64,000 nt of DNA from Fimbriimonadales bacterium (GCA_035559795.1 DATMAR010000013.1:62001-126000); one strand, 5' to 3'; counted from the first letter of the stretch, positions 37,190 through 46,175 are shown. Notes: generated by a model not told the origin, from the letters alone. Numbers and translations: made by a program.

Positions 37190-37918
37190 TTAACCTTTTC
37201 GCAATGCCGCTTCGAGACGTCTATTCACCGCATCCCAATCGAGCACTTGGAAAAACGCATCGATATATGCGCCGCGGTTCGTCGCGAAATCGAGGTAGTA
37301 CGCATGCTCGTATACGTCCAAAGCGAGAATCGGCGTGGCGTTCCATATCGGAAATGTGTTTTGCGCATCACCGATGTAATTGAAAAGAGTTTTTTCATCG
37401 TGGTCGTATGCAAGCCATGCCCAACCGCGTCCCGCGATCCCCGTCGCCTTTAAATCTTTTTTCCATTCCTCGATACTTCCGAAATCGCGTTCGATGAGCC
37501 TTTTCGCTTCGCCATTCGGTTCACCATTACCGCCTAAGATGTCGAAATATATCGTGTGATTGATGAATCCGCCGTATGCGAAAGTGTAATCCACCTTGAG
37601 TGACCGGACTTGACTGTAGGTTTGATTCGCTTTCGACGGGTCTTTATCGAGTTCTGCGAGGGCTTTTCGAATTTCGTTCGTTTTGTTTGCATAGCCCTGG
37701 TAGAGTTTGAAATGCTCTTCGTGCGTTTTGCGGCTTATGCCTACACGTTCCGTCGTAAAAATCTTTTCCGGCAAGGGAACCGGAGTTACCAGTTTGACCT
37801 CTTGTGCTTTTACTTCTGACATGATATTCCTCCTCTCGAAAGGATACTCGAATGAACCGACACCTGCCGATATCCAAGCAGAGCCGATTGCTTTAAAGAG
37901 TTCTCTGCGTGAAATCAT
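37190..37918 (-). CDS. Iron/manganese superoxide dismutase with possible Tat signal
   Basis: A Fe/Mn SOD: HEEHFKLYQGYANKTNEI carries the first metal His region, GGFINHTIYFDIL the second His, and LDVYEHAYYLDF the Asp and third His. It dismutates superoxide. Two starts are possible. ATG 37822 has an excellent AGGAGG site 6 bases upstream and gives a ~210-residue cytosolic form. ATG 37918 adds ISRRELFKAIGSAWISAG, a twin-arginine-like signal, but has a weak ribosome site. The longer frame is given because the RR motif is unlikely by chance, and tatC is present in the window. Confidence 0.85.
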   Translation of the reverse strand: MISRRELFKAIGSAWISAGVGSFEYPFERRNIMSEVKAQEVKLVTPVPLPEKIFTTERVGISRKTHEEHFKLYQGYANKTNEIRKALAELDKDPSKANQTYSQVRSLKVDYTFAYGGFINHTIYFDILGGNGEPNGEAKRLIERDFGSIEEWKKDLKATGIAGRGWAWLAYDHDEKTLFNYIGDAQNTFPIWNATPILALDVYEHAYYLDFATNRGAYIDAFFQVLDWDAVNRRLEAALRKG

Positions 37919-37978
37919 CAAAGAGAGATTCCGATGAGGAAGTATACATCCTTCTCATAGGATCGTGTTTCCATTAAA

Positions 37979-38004
37979 GCCTCAACAGCGGGAGCCGTTG
38001 AGGC
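37979..38004. repeat. Family A hairpin copy between the SOD and protease genes
   Basis: GCCTCAACAGC / CCGTTGAGGC arms (26 nt). Together with the copy at 38051-38076 and shorter GAGGCATGAAA pieces it fills the 130-bp gap. Confidence 0.75.
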
Positions 38005-38039
38005 ATGAAAATAACTTTGAGGCATGAAAAATCACTTGA

Positions 38040-38076
38040 GGGATAAAAAAGCCTCAACAGCAGGAGCTGTTGAGGC
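38040..38076 (-). terminator. Family A hairpin acting as intrinsic terminator
   Basis: On the minus strand GCCTCAACAG / CTGTTGAGGC (38051-38076, 6-nt loop) is followed directly by TTTTTTATCC, a textbook intrinsic terminator. The stop codon of the S41 protease (TGA, 38054-38056) lies inside the 3' arm, so the repeat supplies the last codons, the stop and the terminator at once. Confidence 0.75.
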
Positions 38077-39394
38077 ATGAAAGGCATGAAAAATAACTTT
38101 GAGGGATAAAAACCCAACTATCCCCTGCAGATGCAGTTGTTAGGGCATAAATAGAAACTTTCATTTCTACGAATGCTTTCTCGACTGCTTTCAGGAGGAG
38201 TTCTTCGTTCGCCAAATCCTTCGCATCCACGGGATAATCGGGCTCTACACCTTTGCCTTCCAGACGGCGACCACCGTAAGTTACATATTCCATCAAGGGC
38301 AGTTGCAAAGAAAAGCCTTCTGGCAGACGGAAGAATGTGGAGGCGAGGACTGCACCGGCAGTCGTTGCACCGACAACTTTCCCGCGTTTGTGATCTTGAA
38401 TCGCAGAAGCCAAAATTTCGGAAGCGCTTCCCGTGCCACCATCGGTCAGAACCACTAATTGACCTTTATAAACTTTGTCTTCGTCACCCCTCGCACGAAT
38501 TTCTAACCCGAATTCCTTCGCCACCTTTTCGGGAGTATCTTTTTCGTCGGGGTGTTTTTCTAAATATTTTTTGGCATCCATTCGCGTGATGAACTTTCCG
38601 AGCGATGTGTCGGGAGTGAGGACTTTTCCCGCTAAATGATAAAGGTTAATCGTACTTCCCCCCCCGTTCGAGCGTAGGTCTAAAATTAGACGTTCGGCTT
38701 TGCTCGCTTCTTCGAAGAACTTGTCTATTAATTCACGGTCGTATCCTGTCATGAACGTGTTCACGCGAATCATGACGGTTTTTTTGTCAATCCATTTCAA
38801 CTCGTCTTTGGTGAGCGTGCTGAATTCGCTCCGTTTGACAGTCACTTCGATAACGCTGTCTCCTCGTTGGATTTCGAGGAGAACCTTTGTGTCTTTTTCA
38901 CCACGTATTTGCTCAGGACCTTTGACAGGTTTTCCGTCCGCCTTGACAATCAAGTCGCCGGGTTTAATCCCTGCCTTTTCTGCCGGTCCTTCCGGAATTA
39001 CCCGGATGACTCGCATTCCACCCGGTTCGATTTGCCCAGAGATTCCGATTCCGACCGCTTTGCCGGTTCTTTGAATTTGCGTCGAGCGAGGGGTCAAAAG
39101 CCGAAGGTGCGAAAAACCGAATTCCATGAAGGCGCGGTTAACGGCACTTGCGAATTCGTCATGAGTGTCTGCCTTGTCGAACTCTTCTCGATGTTTTTGC
39201 TGAAATTCGTCCCAACGTGAAAAATCCACCCCACCTACATAAGCGCGTTCTTTTACGAGTTTGCCGATTTCCTCTAAGATTTCTGCCTTAGTTTCTTTAG
39301 AAATGCTTTGAGCGAAGACTGCGCTGGATAGGATCAATACCAGTAAGGAAAGCAAAAGCCCTTTTACTCGAGCGAGAGAAATCAACTGATTCAT
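38054..39394 (-). CDS. C-terminal-processing-type S41 peptidase with PDZ domain
   Basis: 446 residues from ATG 39394 (a GTG at 39412 is weaker). Signal peptide about 1-29 (ILSSAVFAQ), a helical region, a PDZ domain (VIRVIPEGPAEKAGIKPGDLIV), and the S41 catalytic domain with RLILDLRSNGGGS, the nucleophile Ser in GGTGSASEILASA and the general-base Lys in QDHKRGKVVGATT. A periplasmic processing protease. The last ~30 residues (after the EKAFVEMKV helix) are Ser/Cys-rich and translated from a family A repeat; they are unlikely to be part of the ancestral protein. Confidence 0.88.
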   Translation of the reverse strand: MNQLISLARVKGLLLSLLVLILSSAVFAQSISKETKAEILEEIGKLVKERAYVGGVDFSRWDEFQQKHREEFDKADTHDEFASAVNRAFMEFGFSHLRLLTPRSTQIQRTGKAVGIGISGQIEPGGMRVIRVIPEGPAEKAGIKPGDLIVKADGKPVKGPEQIRGEKDTKVLLEIQRGDSVIEVTVKRSEFSTLTKDELKWIDKKTVMIRVNTFMTGYDRELIDKFFEEASKAERLILDLRSNGGGSTINLYHLAGKVLTPDTSLGKFITRMDAKKYLEKHPDEKDTPEKVAKEFGLEIRARGDEDKVYKGQLVVLTDGGTGSASEILASAIQDHKRGKVVGATTAGAVLASTFFRLPEGFSLQLPLMEYVTYGGRRLEGKGVEPDYPVDAKDLANEELLLKAVEKAFVEMKVSIYALTTASAGDSWVFIPQSYFSCLSCLNSSCC

Positions 39395-39495
39395 GTCTCT
39401 GTTAGATATCACGCTTTTAATGGTTGGAAAGGTTCCAAAGTTTTAGTAGGTGTTTATTAGGCAAGGGTACTGATTAATTTTCTTGCCTATATTTT

Positions 39496-39543
39496 CCTCG
39501 TTCCCGAACTTTTTCCTCGTTCCCAAACTCTATTTGGGGAACG
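39496..39543. repeat. Family D repeat, one partial and one full copy
   Basis: TCCTCGTTCCCGAACTTT and then TCCTCGTTCCCAAACTC with the pairing arm ATTTGGGGAACG. The same element occurs twice inside the gene at 52.1-52.2 kb. Located downstream of the aquaporin gene. Confidence 0.7.
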
Positions 39544-39589
39544 TAAATGGTTTTGCCACATTTATAATGAGAACCAAGAAATCTCTTGT

Positions 39590-40309
39590 TTATCCTCCTG
39601 ATTCCTGCTGTTCCTCCTTTGTCTCCAGGAAAATCTTATAGAAAATTCCAGCGACAATCGCCCCTAGAATGGGTCCCGCGATGTAGACACCAGCCTGAGG
39701 AGTCAAATTCCCACTGACTCCGGCAGGTCCGAGGTAGCGTGCAGGGTTCACAGCGCCTCCTGTGAAAGGCCCACTCGCTAAAATCGCGATCGTCACGGTC
39801 AATCCGATAAGGAGTCCGAACATTTGTCTTGCGCGACGCGATGGGTCGATTGCAGTCATGAGTACCACAGTCATCAAAGCGAAAGTCATAAGCGCTTCCG
39901 TGCCGATACCCTGAAGCATCCCGACTCCTTCACCCAGTTGTGGTGTCCCGAGATAGGGTGGGGTGTCTCGCATGGTCGGAAAGAGACTCCAAACTGCTAA
40001 CCCTCCGACTACTCCGCCCAAGATCTGCATAATGACGTAAACCGAAGCCTCTTTTGCACCGAATTTTCCTATAATGGCGAGACCGATACTAATTGCCGGA
40101 TTAATGTGTCCCCCTGAAATCCCGGCTGCTATATACACTGCAATCATCAGAGCGATGCCGTGAGCGAGCGCGATAGCCAAAAGCCCGATGCCCCCTTGTT
40201 GAGTAGATGCCAAGTATGTGTCCATACAAATAGCAGCTCCACCGAATAACACTAAAAAGAAAACCCCGAGCCCTTCTGCGATTCCAGCCTTGAAAAGTCC
40301 TCCAGTCAT
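39590..40309 (-). CDS. Aquaporin / MIP-family channel
   Basis: 239 residues, six membrane helices, and the two half-helix NPA motifs at 70-72 (SGGHINPAISIG) and 188-190 (GGAVNPARYLGP) with the selectivity Arg191. The helix-5 position where water channels have His appears aliphatic (TVTIAILAS), so solutes such as glycerol are possible. ATG 40309, divergent from the unknown gene at 40446. Confidence 0.92.
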   Translation of the reverse strand: MTGGLFKAGIAEGLGVFFLVLFGGAAICMDTYLASTQQGGIGLLAIALAHGIALMIAVYIAAGISGGHINPAISIGLAIIGKFGAKEASVYVIMQILGGVVGGLAVWSLFPTMRDTPPYLGTPQLGEGVGMLQGIGTEALMTFALMTVVLMTAIDPSRRARQMFGLLIGLTVTIAILASGPFTGGAVNPARYLGPAGVSGNLTPQAGVYIAGPILGAIVAGIFYKIFLETKEEQQESGG

Positions 40310-40445
40310 AAAGAAACCTCCTGAAAAAGTCGAATTTTTTTAGCAACTCCTTGCGAAAAGACGAAATATAGGTGCAAAATGGAACCTCCAAGCACCTTTA
40401 GAAAAGTAATTTGACAATATATCGCTTGGAAAGCGGAGGAATACT

Positions 40446-41429
40446 GTGGGGTTTCAGCCGAATCGTTTGGTGTTGGAAGGTGACCAGTTACTGGTAGTAG
40501 AAAATTTTTCGCACCTCCCAAAAATGCGTTTGTCTTTCAGACCTGCTCGGAAAAGGCTGTTTTCTGAAGAGCCTAACGTTTCTAATTTATCCGTAGAACT
40601 CAGCAAACCAGCCTTTGCTGCGTTGGTTCGTAAAGACGACCTCGATGCCACACCTTTACTCGTTTTCGAAACGGAAACCGTTAGCGCTGGAATACGAGAA
40701 CTTTATCGAAACGCCGACATTCCTTTCGTGGAGGTAGAAGGGACGAGTTCACGAGGGCTTTTCCGGTTCGAACGAGCCGGTTTCTCAGCCAAATTGCAGT
40801 TCGATAATCGCGGTGAAGACCAAGCCGTTGAATCCGTGATTCGATGGTCGGAGACGGCTCCGAAGAATCGCGCTGGGCGTCTGGTTCGCTCAGAGGTCGA
40901 GAAAGTCGTTCTCAAAGCCTTGTCTTCGTTTGCAGACGAAATGGGATTGAACATCAATCATCAAATCCCTTTCGGTTATGCAGTGGGATATCGTCCTGAC
41001 TTTCCGAAGCAAATCGCCCGACATACGATTGAAATGGCTTTGTCATTGAATTCGGACGTTAACCCACAAATCCCTATCGTGTTGCCCTTGCGGATTGTGG
41101 ATGCTTGTGAAGACGAATGCTACAAGGCTTTTACAGAGGAAGACCAATGTGTGGCTGAGTATGTTTGTACTGCAGGGATGCCTATGGGTGCGATTCAACC
41201 AGTGGAAAAAGACGTCTTTAAACTCACCTACAGCGTGGATGATATCGAAGAGATGAATATTCGCTTGGATGATGTAGACAAATGGATAATGGGTCTACGC
41301 AAATTCGTCGAACACGCGTTATTCACGCTCGGTTTGTCTCGGAAAGAGAAAGGTTCGAATGATTCCGATGGCGCTAATGATTCGGATGACAGCGAGCCTA
41401 AAGCTCTAAGTTCGAACGCATCTATCTGA
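40446..41429 (+). CDS. Unknown cytosolic protein with acidic Ser-rich tail
   Basis: 327 residues, GTG start with GGAGGA upstream. No signal peptide or membrane helix. The mid region (VRSEVEKVVLKALSSFADEM, AVGYRPDFPKQIARHTIEMA) is helical; a Cys-containing stretch (DACEDECYKAFTEEDQC) stands out. The C-terminus is Asp/Ser/Asn-rich (SNDSDGANDSDDSEPKALSS). No family is recognised. 36 nt upstream of the amidase gene, so possibly in one operon. Confidence 0.6.
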   Translation: MGFQPNRLVLEGDQLLVVENFSHLPKMRLSFRPARKRLFSEEPNVSNLSVELSKPAFAALVRKDDLDATPLLVFETETVSAGIRELYRNADIPFVEVEGTSSRGLFRFERAGFSAKLQFDNRGEDQAVESVIRWSETAPKNRAGRLVRSEVEKVVLKALSSFADEMGLNINHQIPFGYAVGYRPDFPKQIARHTIEMALSLNSDVNPQIPIVLPLRIVDACEDECYKAFTEEDQCVAEYVCTAGMPMGAIQPVEKDVFKLTYSVDDIEEMNIRLDDVDKWIMGLRKFVEHALFTLGLSRKEKGSNDSDGANDSDDSEPKALSSNASI

Positions 41430-41465
41430 ACGGATTCGCTTTTTTTACCGACAAGGAAGTTAACA

Positions 41466-43127
41466 ATGAGATGCACGTTAGTCGTGCTGCTGCCATGGAT
41501 GGTCTGCACCGCTTACGGTGACAGACTTGCCTCTGTCACGTTGGATTTTCCTTCCGGTGAATCGAATTTTCCTGCAGTTCGTTTCGGGGAAGAGTGTTTG
41601 TTACCGTTGAATGCAACGAAACGACTGGGATGGAAAGTGAAAATCGAAGGGGAATCGGCAACGGTTACATCGAATGGGAAAAGCATAAAAACGGGCATTA
41701 GAAAACTCGACAAGCAAAATTATCTACCGGTGCGTACTGTAATTTATTCCATGGGGGGCTCGACTGAATGGAATAGAGAAAAGACAAAACTTCGCGTGTT
41801 TTCGATACTGGAAAGGATTCGAGTAGTAAAGAACGCGGTTTCGGTCGAATGCACATTGCCATCGAAAGCGCGCGTATTTTCATTGAAAAATCCAAATCGT
41901 GTCGTGATGGATTTTCAAAACACCCGGATAGACCCAAAAAAACCGCCGAAAGTTATCGGAAATATTCGCTATGGTCAATTCAATCCCGATACGCTTCGAG
42001 TCGTTGCAGAAGTAGATGCTCAGCCTTCTTCGATTCGCGTTTCTTCTCACGGTAATGCTGCGAAAGTAGAATGGAAAGACGCTAAAGTGATAATTTCGTC
42101 ACCGAATCGAGCGAATTCGATAAATTCTACAAATTCGACAAATTCGACAAACTCGACGAACTCGACTAATTCTCCGTCTGATGCGGAAAAACCGAATGAA
42201 ACACTCGAAAAAGTATTTTTAAAATTGCCCATCATCGAATCGGATGACGAAAAAGAATTCCTCATTCGTTTGCCTTACGAAGGGAAATTGCCTGCGCAAC
42301 CTCGAATTGTTCGAGAAAAACCGAACGTTTATCGCATAGAAATCCAAAACGGAGAATGGTCGGAAGAACTTCCGAAAGTTTCCCTGCGAAGCGGAATCCT
42401 GTCTCAGGCGGATTTCACGAACGCGAATGGTTATCAAGTGATGACTTTCGAATTGACGAGACCGATGACCTACACGCTTTCTTCACAGCCGGGTGAAATT
42501 GCACTTCGTTTCGTTCCTCCGAAGAATAGCGAAGGTTCTCTTTTCGAGAAACTGGTCGTTATAGATCCAGGGCATGGAGGAAGCGACCCAGGAGCACGTC
42601 ATGTATCGAGCGAAGAAACGTTGAACGAAAAGGAATTCAATTTAGAGATTGCGAAATTGCTCACAGAACGTTTGACTCAGGAAGGCTGTGCAATCATCCT
42701 CACGCGCGATGACGATTATTTCGTCGAACTCTACACGCGCTCTGCTATCGCTAATTTGAATTCGGCACATTTTTTTATCAGCATTCATATCAATTCGAAC
42801 ACGGTAGCGAACAGTCGCTCCGGAACGACGACGTATTATCACGGGGATAATCAGGATTCGAGGTTATTGGCGGAATGCATCCAATCGCAAATTGTCGCTG
42901 CTACCGGACTGCCGAATTTAGGCGCCCAGAGCGATACCAGGGTCTATGCGAACGGCTTTGCGGTGCTTAGGCATTTGAAGGTGCCGGGCGTTCTCGTCGA
43001 AGTCGCGTATATTAACAATGATTCAGACCGAGAACTTTTGAAGCAGAAGGAATTTCGAGAAAAGGTCGCAGAAGGAATCGTAAATGGATTGAGGTTGTAT
43101 CTCGGTGAAACGAAAGAAAAAAAATAA
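41466..43127 (+). CDS. N-acetylmuramoyl-L-alanine amidase (Amidase_3, AmiC type)
   Basis: 553 residues: signal peptide; a copper-amine-oxidase-N-like module (about 30-105, CLLPLNATKRLGW, YLPVRTVIYSMGG); an AMIN-like beta domain (about 110-210); a linker with N-S-T tandem repeats; a second beta segment; then the zinc amidase domain (about 360-550) with VVIDPGHGGSDPGA (His), NEKEFNLEIAKLL (Glu), FISIHINSN (His) and VPGVLVEVAYINN (Glu). It cleaves the peptide stem from peptidoglycan in the periplasm. The GerMN gene overlaps its end. Confidence 0.92.
   Translation: MRCTLVVLLPWMVCTAYGDRLASVTLDFPSGESNFPAVRFGEECLLPLNATKRLGWKVKIEGESATVTSNGKSIKTGIRKLDKQNYLPVRTVIYSMGGSTEWNREKTKLRVFSILERIRVVKNAVSVECTLPSKARVFSLKNPNRVVMDFQNTRIDPKKPPKVIGNIRYGQFNPDTLRVVAEVDAQPSSIRVSSHGNAAKVEWKDAKVIISSPNRANSINSTNSTNSTNSTNSTNSPSDAEKPNETLEKVFLKLPIIESDDEKEFLIRLPYEGKLPAQPRIVREKPNVYRIEIQNGEWSEELPKVSLRSGILSQADFTNANGYQVMTFELTRPMTYTLSSQPGEIALRFVPPKNSEGSLFEKLVVIDPGHGGSDPGARHVSSEETLNEKEFNLEIAKLLTERLTQEGCAIILTRDDDYFVELYTRSAIANLNSAHFFISIHINSNTVANSRSGTTTYYHGDNQDSRLLAECIQSQIVAATGLPNLGAQSDTRVYANGFAVLRHLKVPGVLVEVAYINNDSDRELLKQKEFREKVAEGIVNGLRLYLGETKEKK
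42114..42173 (+). repeat. In-frame 9-bp tandem repeat encoding Asn-Ser-Thr
   Basis: Six and two-thirds units of the type AATTCGACA (42114-42173), encoding a run of Asn-Ser-Ile/Thr triplets in the amidase linker. Length changes of 9 bp would keep the frame. Confidence 0.9.
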
Positions 43128-43671
43128 GAAAAACACGCAAGGCATTTTAGTGGCTTTGGCGCTCATCGCGCTCGCTTCGTTTGCGGGCTTTGCGGCTTAC
43201 GTGCGTTTCGGTCCAGCAGGGGAATACTCCCGGATGGAAAAGACGAAGTTGGAGGTCATCAAGAAAGAGCGAAAGAAACCGGCCTCGGAGCGTATCGAAG
43301 AATCGCTGCAGGTTTACGTACCTCGTCCTTTCGCGAGGGGGGGGAATGTAGAATGGACTTTCGAAATCGTACAAGCGCAGCATGGGGTAGACCCTGTCGT
43401 TCTCGCTGTTAATCGTTTTTTGGAATCTTCGAAAATCGCTCCAGGCGCGAAACTTTTAGAAGTTCGATATCGTGGAGAGAACGCAGAATTAGAATTCGAG
43501 AACTTATTCTCTTCGGGTTATGGGACGGATGACGAGCAGACGCTTTTAAAGGGAATCTTGATTGCAGTTTCCGAGAACAGCAAAGCGAAAACCGTTACGT
43601 TTTACGAAAAAGGAAAGCTGGTTCGCTCACTAGGGAACATAGAACTGGAAATACCCCAGCCTGTTCGTTGA
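43105..43671 (+). CDS. GerMN-domain membrane protein
   Basis: 188 residues: Lys-rich start, one membrane helix (about 13-32, GILVALALIALASFAGFAAY), then a GerMN/sporulation-type domain (LQVYVPRPFARGG, VVLAVNRFLESSKIAPGAKL, FENLFSSGYGTDDEQTLLKG). GTG start at 43105 overlaps the amidase end by 23 nt, indicating translational coupling. GerMN proteins next to AMIN amidases are common and suggest a cell-wall role; a spore role is not implied. Confidence 0.75.
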   Translation: MKRKKKNKKNTQGILVALALIALASFAGFAAYVRFGPAGEYSRMEKTKLEVIKKERKKPASERIEESLQVYVPRPFARGGNVEWTFEIVQAQHGVDPVVLAVNRFLESSKIAPGAKLLEVRYRGENAELEFENLFSSGYGTDDEQTLLKGILIAVSENSKAKTVTFYEKGKLVRSLGNIELEIPQPVR

Positions 43672-43718
43672 GAATAGTTTGAATGTGAAATACAAGTCTC
43701 AAAGTGGGTAATATTTAA

Positions 43719-44909
43719 TTGTTAAGGAATATGCTTTTCAATCCGAGTTTTGTAGACCAAAACAATACTAGCCCTCAAAGATATAATGAACGAGATTTCG
43801 AATACTTGCAAAGATCGGGTCGGCCCGAGGCAGCGAATATCCGGGCACTTCTGGAAACATGGTTTGTAGATTACCCAGACGAACACAAAAAAGATTTATA
43901 TAAACGAATGATCGCGCGAGAACCCGATTTTCTGAGTCCATTTTTCGAACTAATGCTACATGCGCTATTCCGAACAGTCGGTGCGGAGATATTCGTGCAT
44001 CCGAAAGTTTCTGAGAACTCAGATAAACGACCTGATTTCCTCATACGACTTTCAAACGACTTTGAATTTTATTTGGAAGCTGTCTTAGCACGCGGTCAGT
44101 CAGACAAAGAGAGCAAACATCAAGCTACCTTGCGCGAAGTCTATGACATAATCAACCGGAATCTAGAGTCACCAGAATATTTATGGGAAGTGACCGTGCT
44201 AGAACATGGCCATGCCCCTATAAGTGGAAAACAAATCGTTTATGAGATTGGGAAATTTAGGAAAGGAATCTCTTATAGCGAGGTTATGGAACAGTGTCAA
44301 AAGCATGGTCTAAATAAAACACCTATACGATATATATTTGAACAAGGCGGGTGGAGGCTTGAGTTTATCCCAATACCAAAAAAGGAAGAATGTATTGGAA
44401 AGAGTAATCACAGACCATTAGGTGTATTCAGTATGCCCAAGGTAGTACGTTGCAAGGATGATGATGATATTAGGAAAGCTGTAAACTCTAAGGTTAAGCA
44501 TCACTCTATTGATGGCAAACCTTATATTATAGCGGTAAATGCGTGCAATCGGAGTGCCCAATCAGAAGACTTCATGGATGCACTTTACGGTTCAGGGGTG
44601 CTGAATATAACTACGTATTCTTATGGAAGTCATCAACTAAAATTTACAAGAGCCTGCGATGGAGTTTGGCTTGACAAACGTGGGCACCCAAAGAATTCTA
44701 ATCTAATAGCAGTTCTTGGTGTGCGCAAACTTACACCATGGACTATAGAAAGCGCAAGTCTAATTGCATTTGAGAATCCATATATCTCATACCCACCAAA
44801 GGCAAGAATAGCGGGGTTGCCAAGATATGAAGTTGCAGATGGTATGTTGAACTTTGTGGAAGGTAAGACCCTTGGACAATTGTTCAAACTTCCTTGGGAA
44901 TGGCCATAG
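43719..44909 (+). CDS. Nuclease-like (PD-(D/E)xK-type) accessory protein of foreign appearance
   Basis: 396 residues, TTG start at 43719. RPDFLIRLSNDFEFYLEAVL resembles the PD...(D/E)xK core seen in many accessory endonuclease-like proteins, though the usual final Lys is replaced. KPYIIAVNACNRSAQSEDF and a C-terminal conserved-looking block follow. Base use differs from neighbours: Phe-Glu appears as TTTGAA, Arg as AGA/AGG and many ATA/TTA codons, whereas surrounding genes use TTCGAA and CGN. It also lacks any G/C run of six or more. Likely acquired; function unknown, possibly restriction or defence related. Confidence 0.65.
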   Translation: MLRNMLFNPSFVDQNNTSPQRYNERDFEYLQRSGRPEAANIRALLETWFVDYPDEHKKDLYKRMIAREPDFLSPFFELMLHALFRTVGAEIFVHPKVSENSDKRPDFLIRLSNDFEFYLEAVLARGQSDKESKHQATLREVYDIINRNLESPEYLWEVTVLEHGHAPISGKQIVYEIGKFRKGISYSEVMEQCQKHGLNKTPIRYIFEQGGWRLEFIPIPKKEECIGKSNHRPLGVFSMPKVVRCKDDDDIRKAVNSKVKHHSIDGKPYIIAVNACNRSAQSEDFMDALYGSGVLNITTYSYGSHQLKFTRACDGVWLDKRGHPKNSNLIAVLGVRKLTPWTIESASLIAFENPYISYPPKARIAGLPRYEVADGMLNFVEGKTLGQLFKLPWEWP

Positions 44910-45018
44910 GGTATTACCAGAATTTGAATCTATATATTGCATCCATAAATTAGTAGTTTTTGAATAATAGGGATACGCATAAGAATATTGATCTGTAAGG
45001 CGATAAATTCAAGATTTC

Positions 45019-45567
45019 TTATCTCGAATTTTTTCTCGCAATAAAATACACGACCCCGTCCCAAACTTTTATCACGACCCATCCGGATAAGAACCCCCCC
45101 ATCCATCCGACGAGAACTTGCGAAGGATAATGTGCACCTACATAAACTCGTGACACGCCTACGAGAAATGCGATGACAATCCAAATCCATCCCCACCTTC
45201 CCAAGCGATAACACATCACCGTTGCAACCGCAGCCATTGCCGCGGCATGCGCGCTCATAGCCCCCGGACTCGAAAGATAATCCACCAACAACCGGCAATC
45301 GAGTAGTTCCGTACACGGTCGAGGGGAGTTAAGGAAGTTTTTTACGATATCGCTCAATTCGTTGGCGATAGGAAAGGCAATCGCACTTTGTATCGCTGCA
45401 GCACGAGAACGACTTCCGATAATCAGCATGGCGAAAAAGACTACGCCCAACAAAACCCTCAATGGCCAGTCTCGAATTCCCGTGCTCAAAAATATAAAAA
45501 AGCCATCGAGCGGTTCCCAACCTCTGTTTATCCAGTAAAACAGCGCTGTATCGAAATCCCCTCGCAT
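45019..45567 (-). CDS. PAP2-family phosphatase
   Basis: 182 residues from ATG 45567 (TTG 45573 also possible). Multi-helix membrane protein with the three phosphatase motifs: KNFLNSPRP, SSPGAMSAHAAAMAA (SAH replaces the more common SGH) and GVSRVYVGAHYPSQVL. Removes phosphate from a lipid phosphate such as undecaprenyl pyrophosphate or phosphatidate. The Gly-to-Ala change in motif 2 is minor. Lies between the nuclease-like gene and a repeat-rich gap. Confidence 0.85.
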   Translation of the reverse strand: MRGDFDTALFYWINRGWEPLDGFFIFLSTGIRDWPLRVLLGVVFFAMLIIGSRSRAAAIQSAIAFPIANELSDIVKNFLNSPRPCTELLDCRLLVDYLSSPGAMSAHAAAMAAVATVMCYRLGRWGWIWIVIAFLVGVSRVYVGAHYPSQVLVGWMGGFLSGWVVIKVWDGVVYFIARKNSR

Positions 45568-45573
45568 GTGCAA

Positions 45574-46160
45574 TTATATGCCACAACCAATTTCTTGCAA
45601 CAAGATATTTTAGGCGTTGAAGAGAGGAATCTGTGCTTTTTTCGTTTTTGTTTTTGATGCCTCAACTGCTCCTGCAGTTGAGGCTTTTGATACGTTTATA
45701 TGCCACAAACGAGTTCATTTCTTTTCAATTCCATGTATGAAAATCTATAAGTAACCCGGTTCCCCTTCGAGCGTAGCGAAGAGGGGGAACCTTTAAGGAG
45801 GGGGTCAAATAAATTTTCAATTTTTCAAACAAGATGCTTTATTTTTTGATGCCTCAACTGCTCCTGCAGTTGAGGCTTTTGATGCGTTTGTCCTCGAAAT
45901 AAACTCAGAAAAAAGAAAAAACCCCCTCCGTAGGGTTCCCCTGCTTGCGCAAGGAGAACCGGTTTGTAAAAGACATCTATCACTTGTTCGAGACGAATTT
46001 AAATTTTTTGATGCCTCAAATTTCTTGATGCCCTCAACTGCTCCTGCAGTCGAGGCTTTTGATATATTTGTCCTCGAAATAAACTCAGAAAAAAGAAATA
46101 CCCCCTCCCTAAAGGTTTCCCTTGCTCACAAGGGGAACAGGTTTGTAAAAAAACATTTCA
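45574..46160. repeat. Gene-free repeat-rich stretch: alternating family A and B hairpins
   Basis: Three family A hairpins (45659-45684, 45851-45876, about 46030-46056), each followed by CTTTTGAT, alternate with three family B hairpins (45758-45791, 45934-45960, 46114-46138) and the attached ACCCCCTCC / GGAGGGGGT box. The last two A+B units share the flank GTCCTCGAAATAAACTCAG, so they are a direct duplication of a composite unit of about 150-170 bp. No gene seen. Confidence 0.8.
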
Positions 46161-46175
46161 TCAGCAAGGAAGGCG

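Noticed and set aside
37035-38076. CRISPR-like array
   Set aside because: The repeats are self-complementary hairpins with short, similar A/T-rich spacers, and no cas gene is present; this is a hairpin repeat family.
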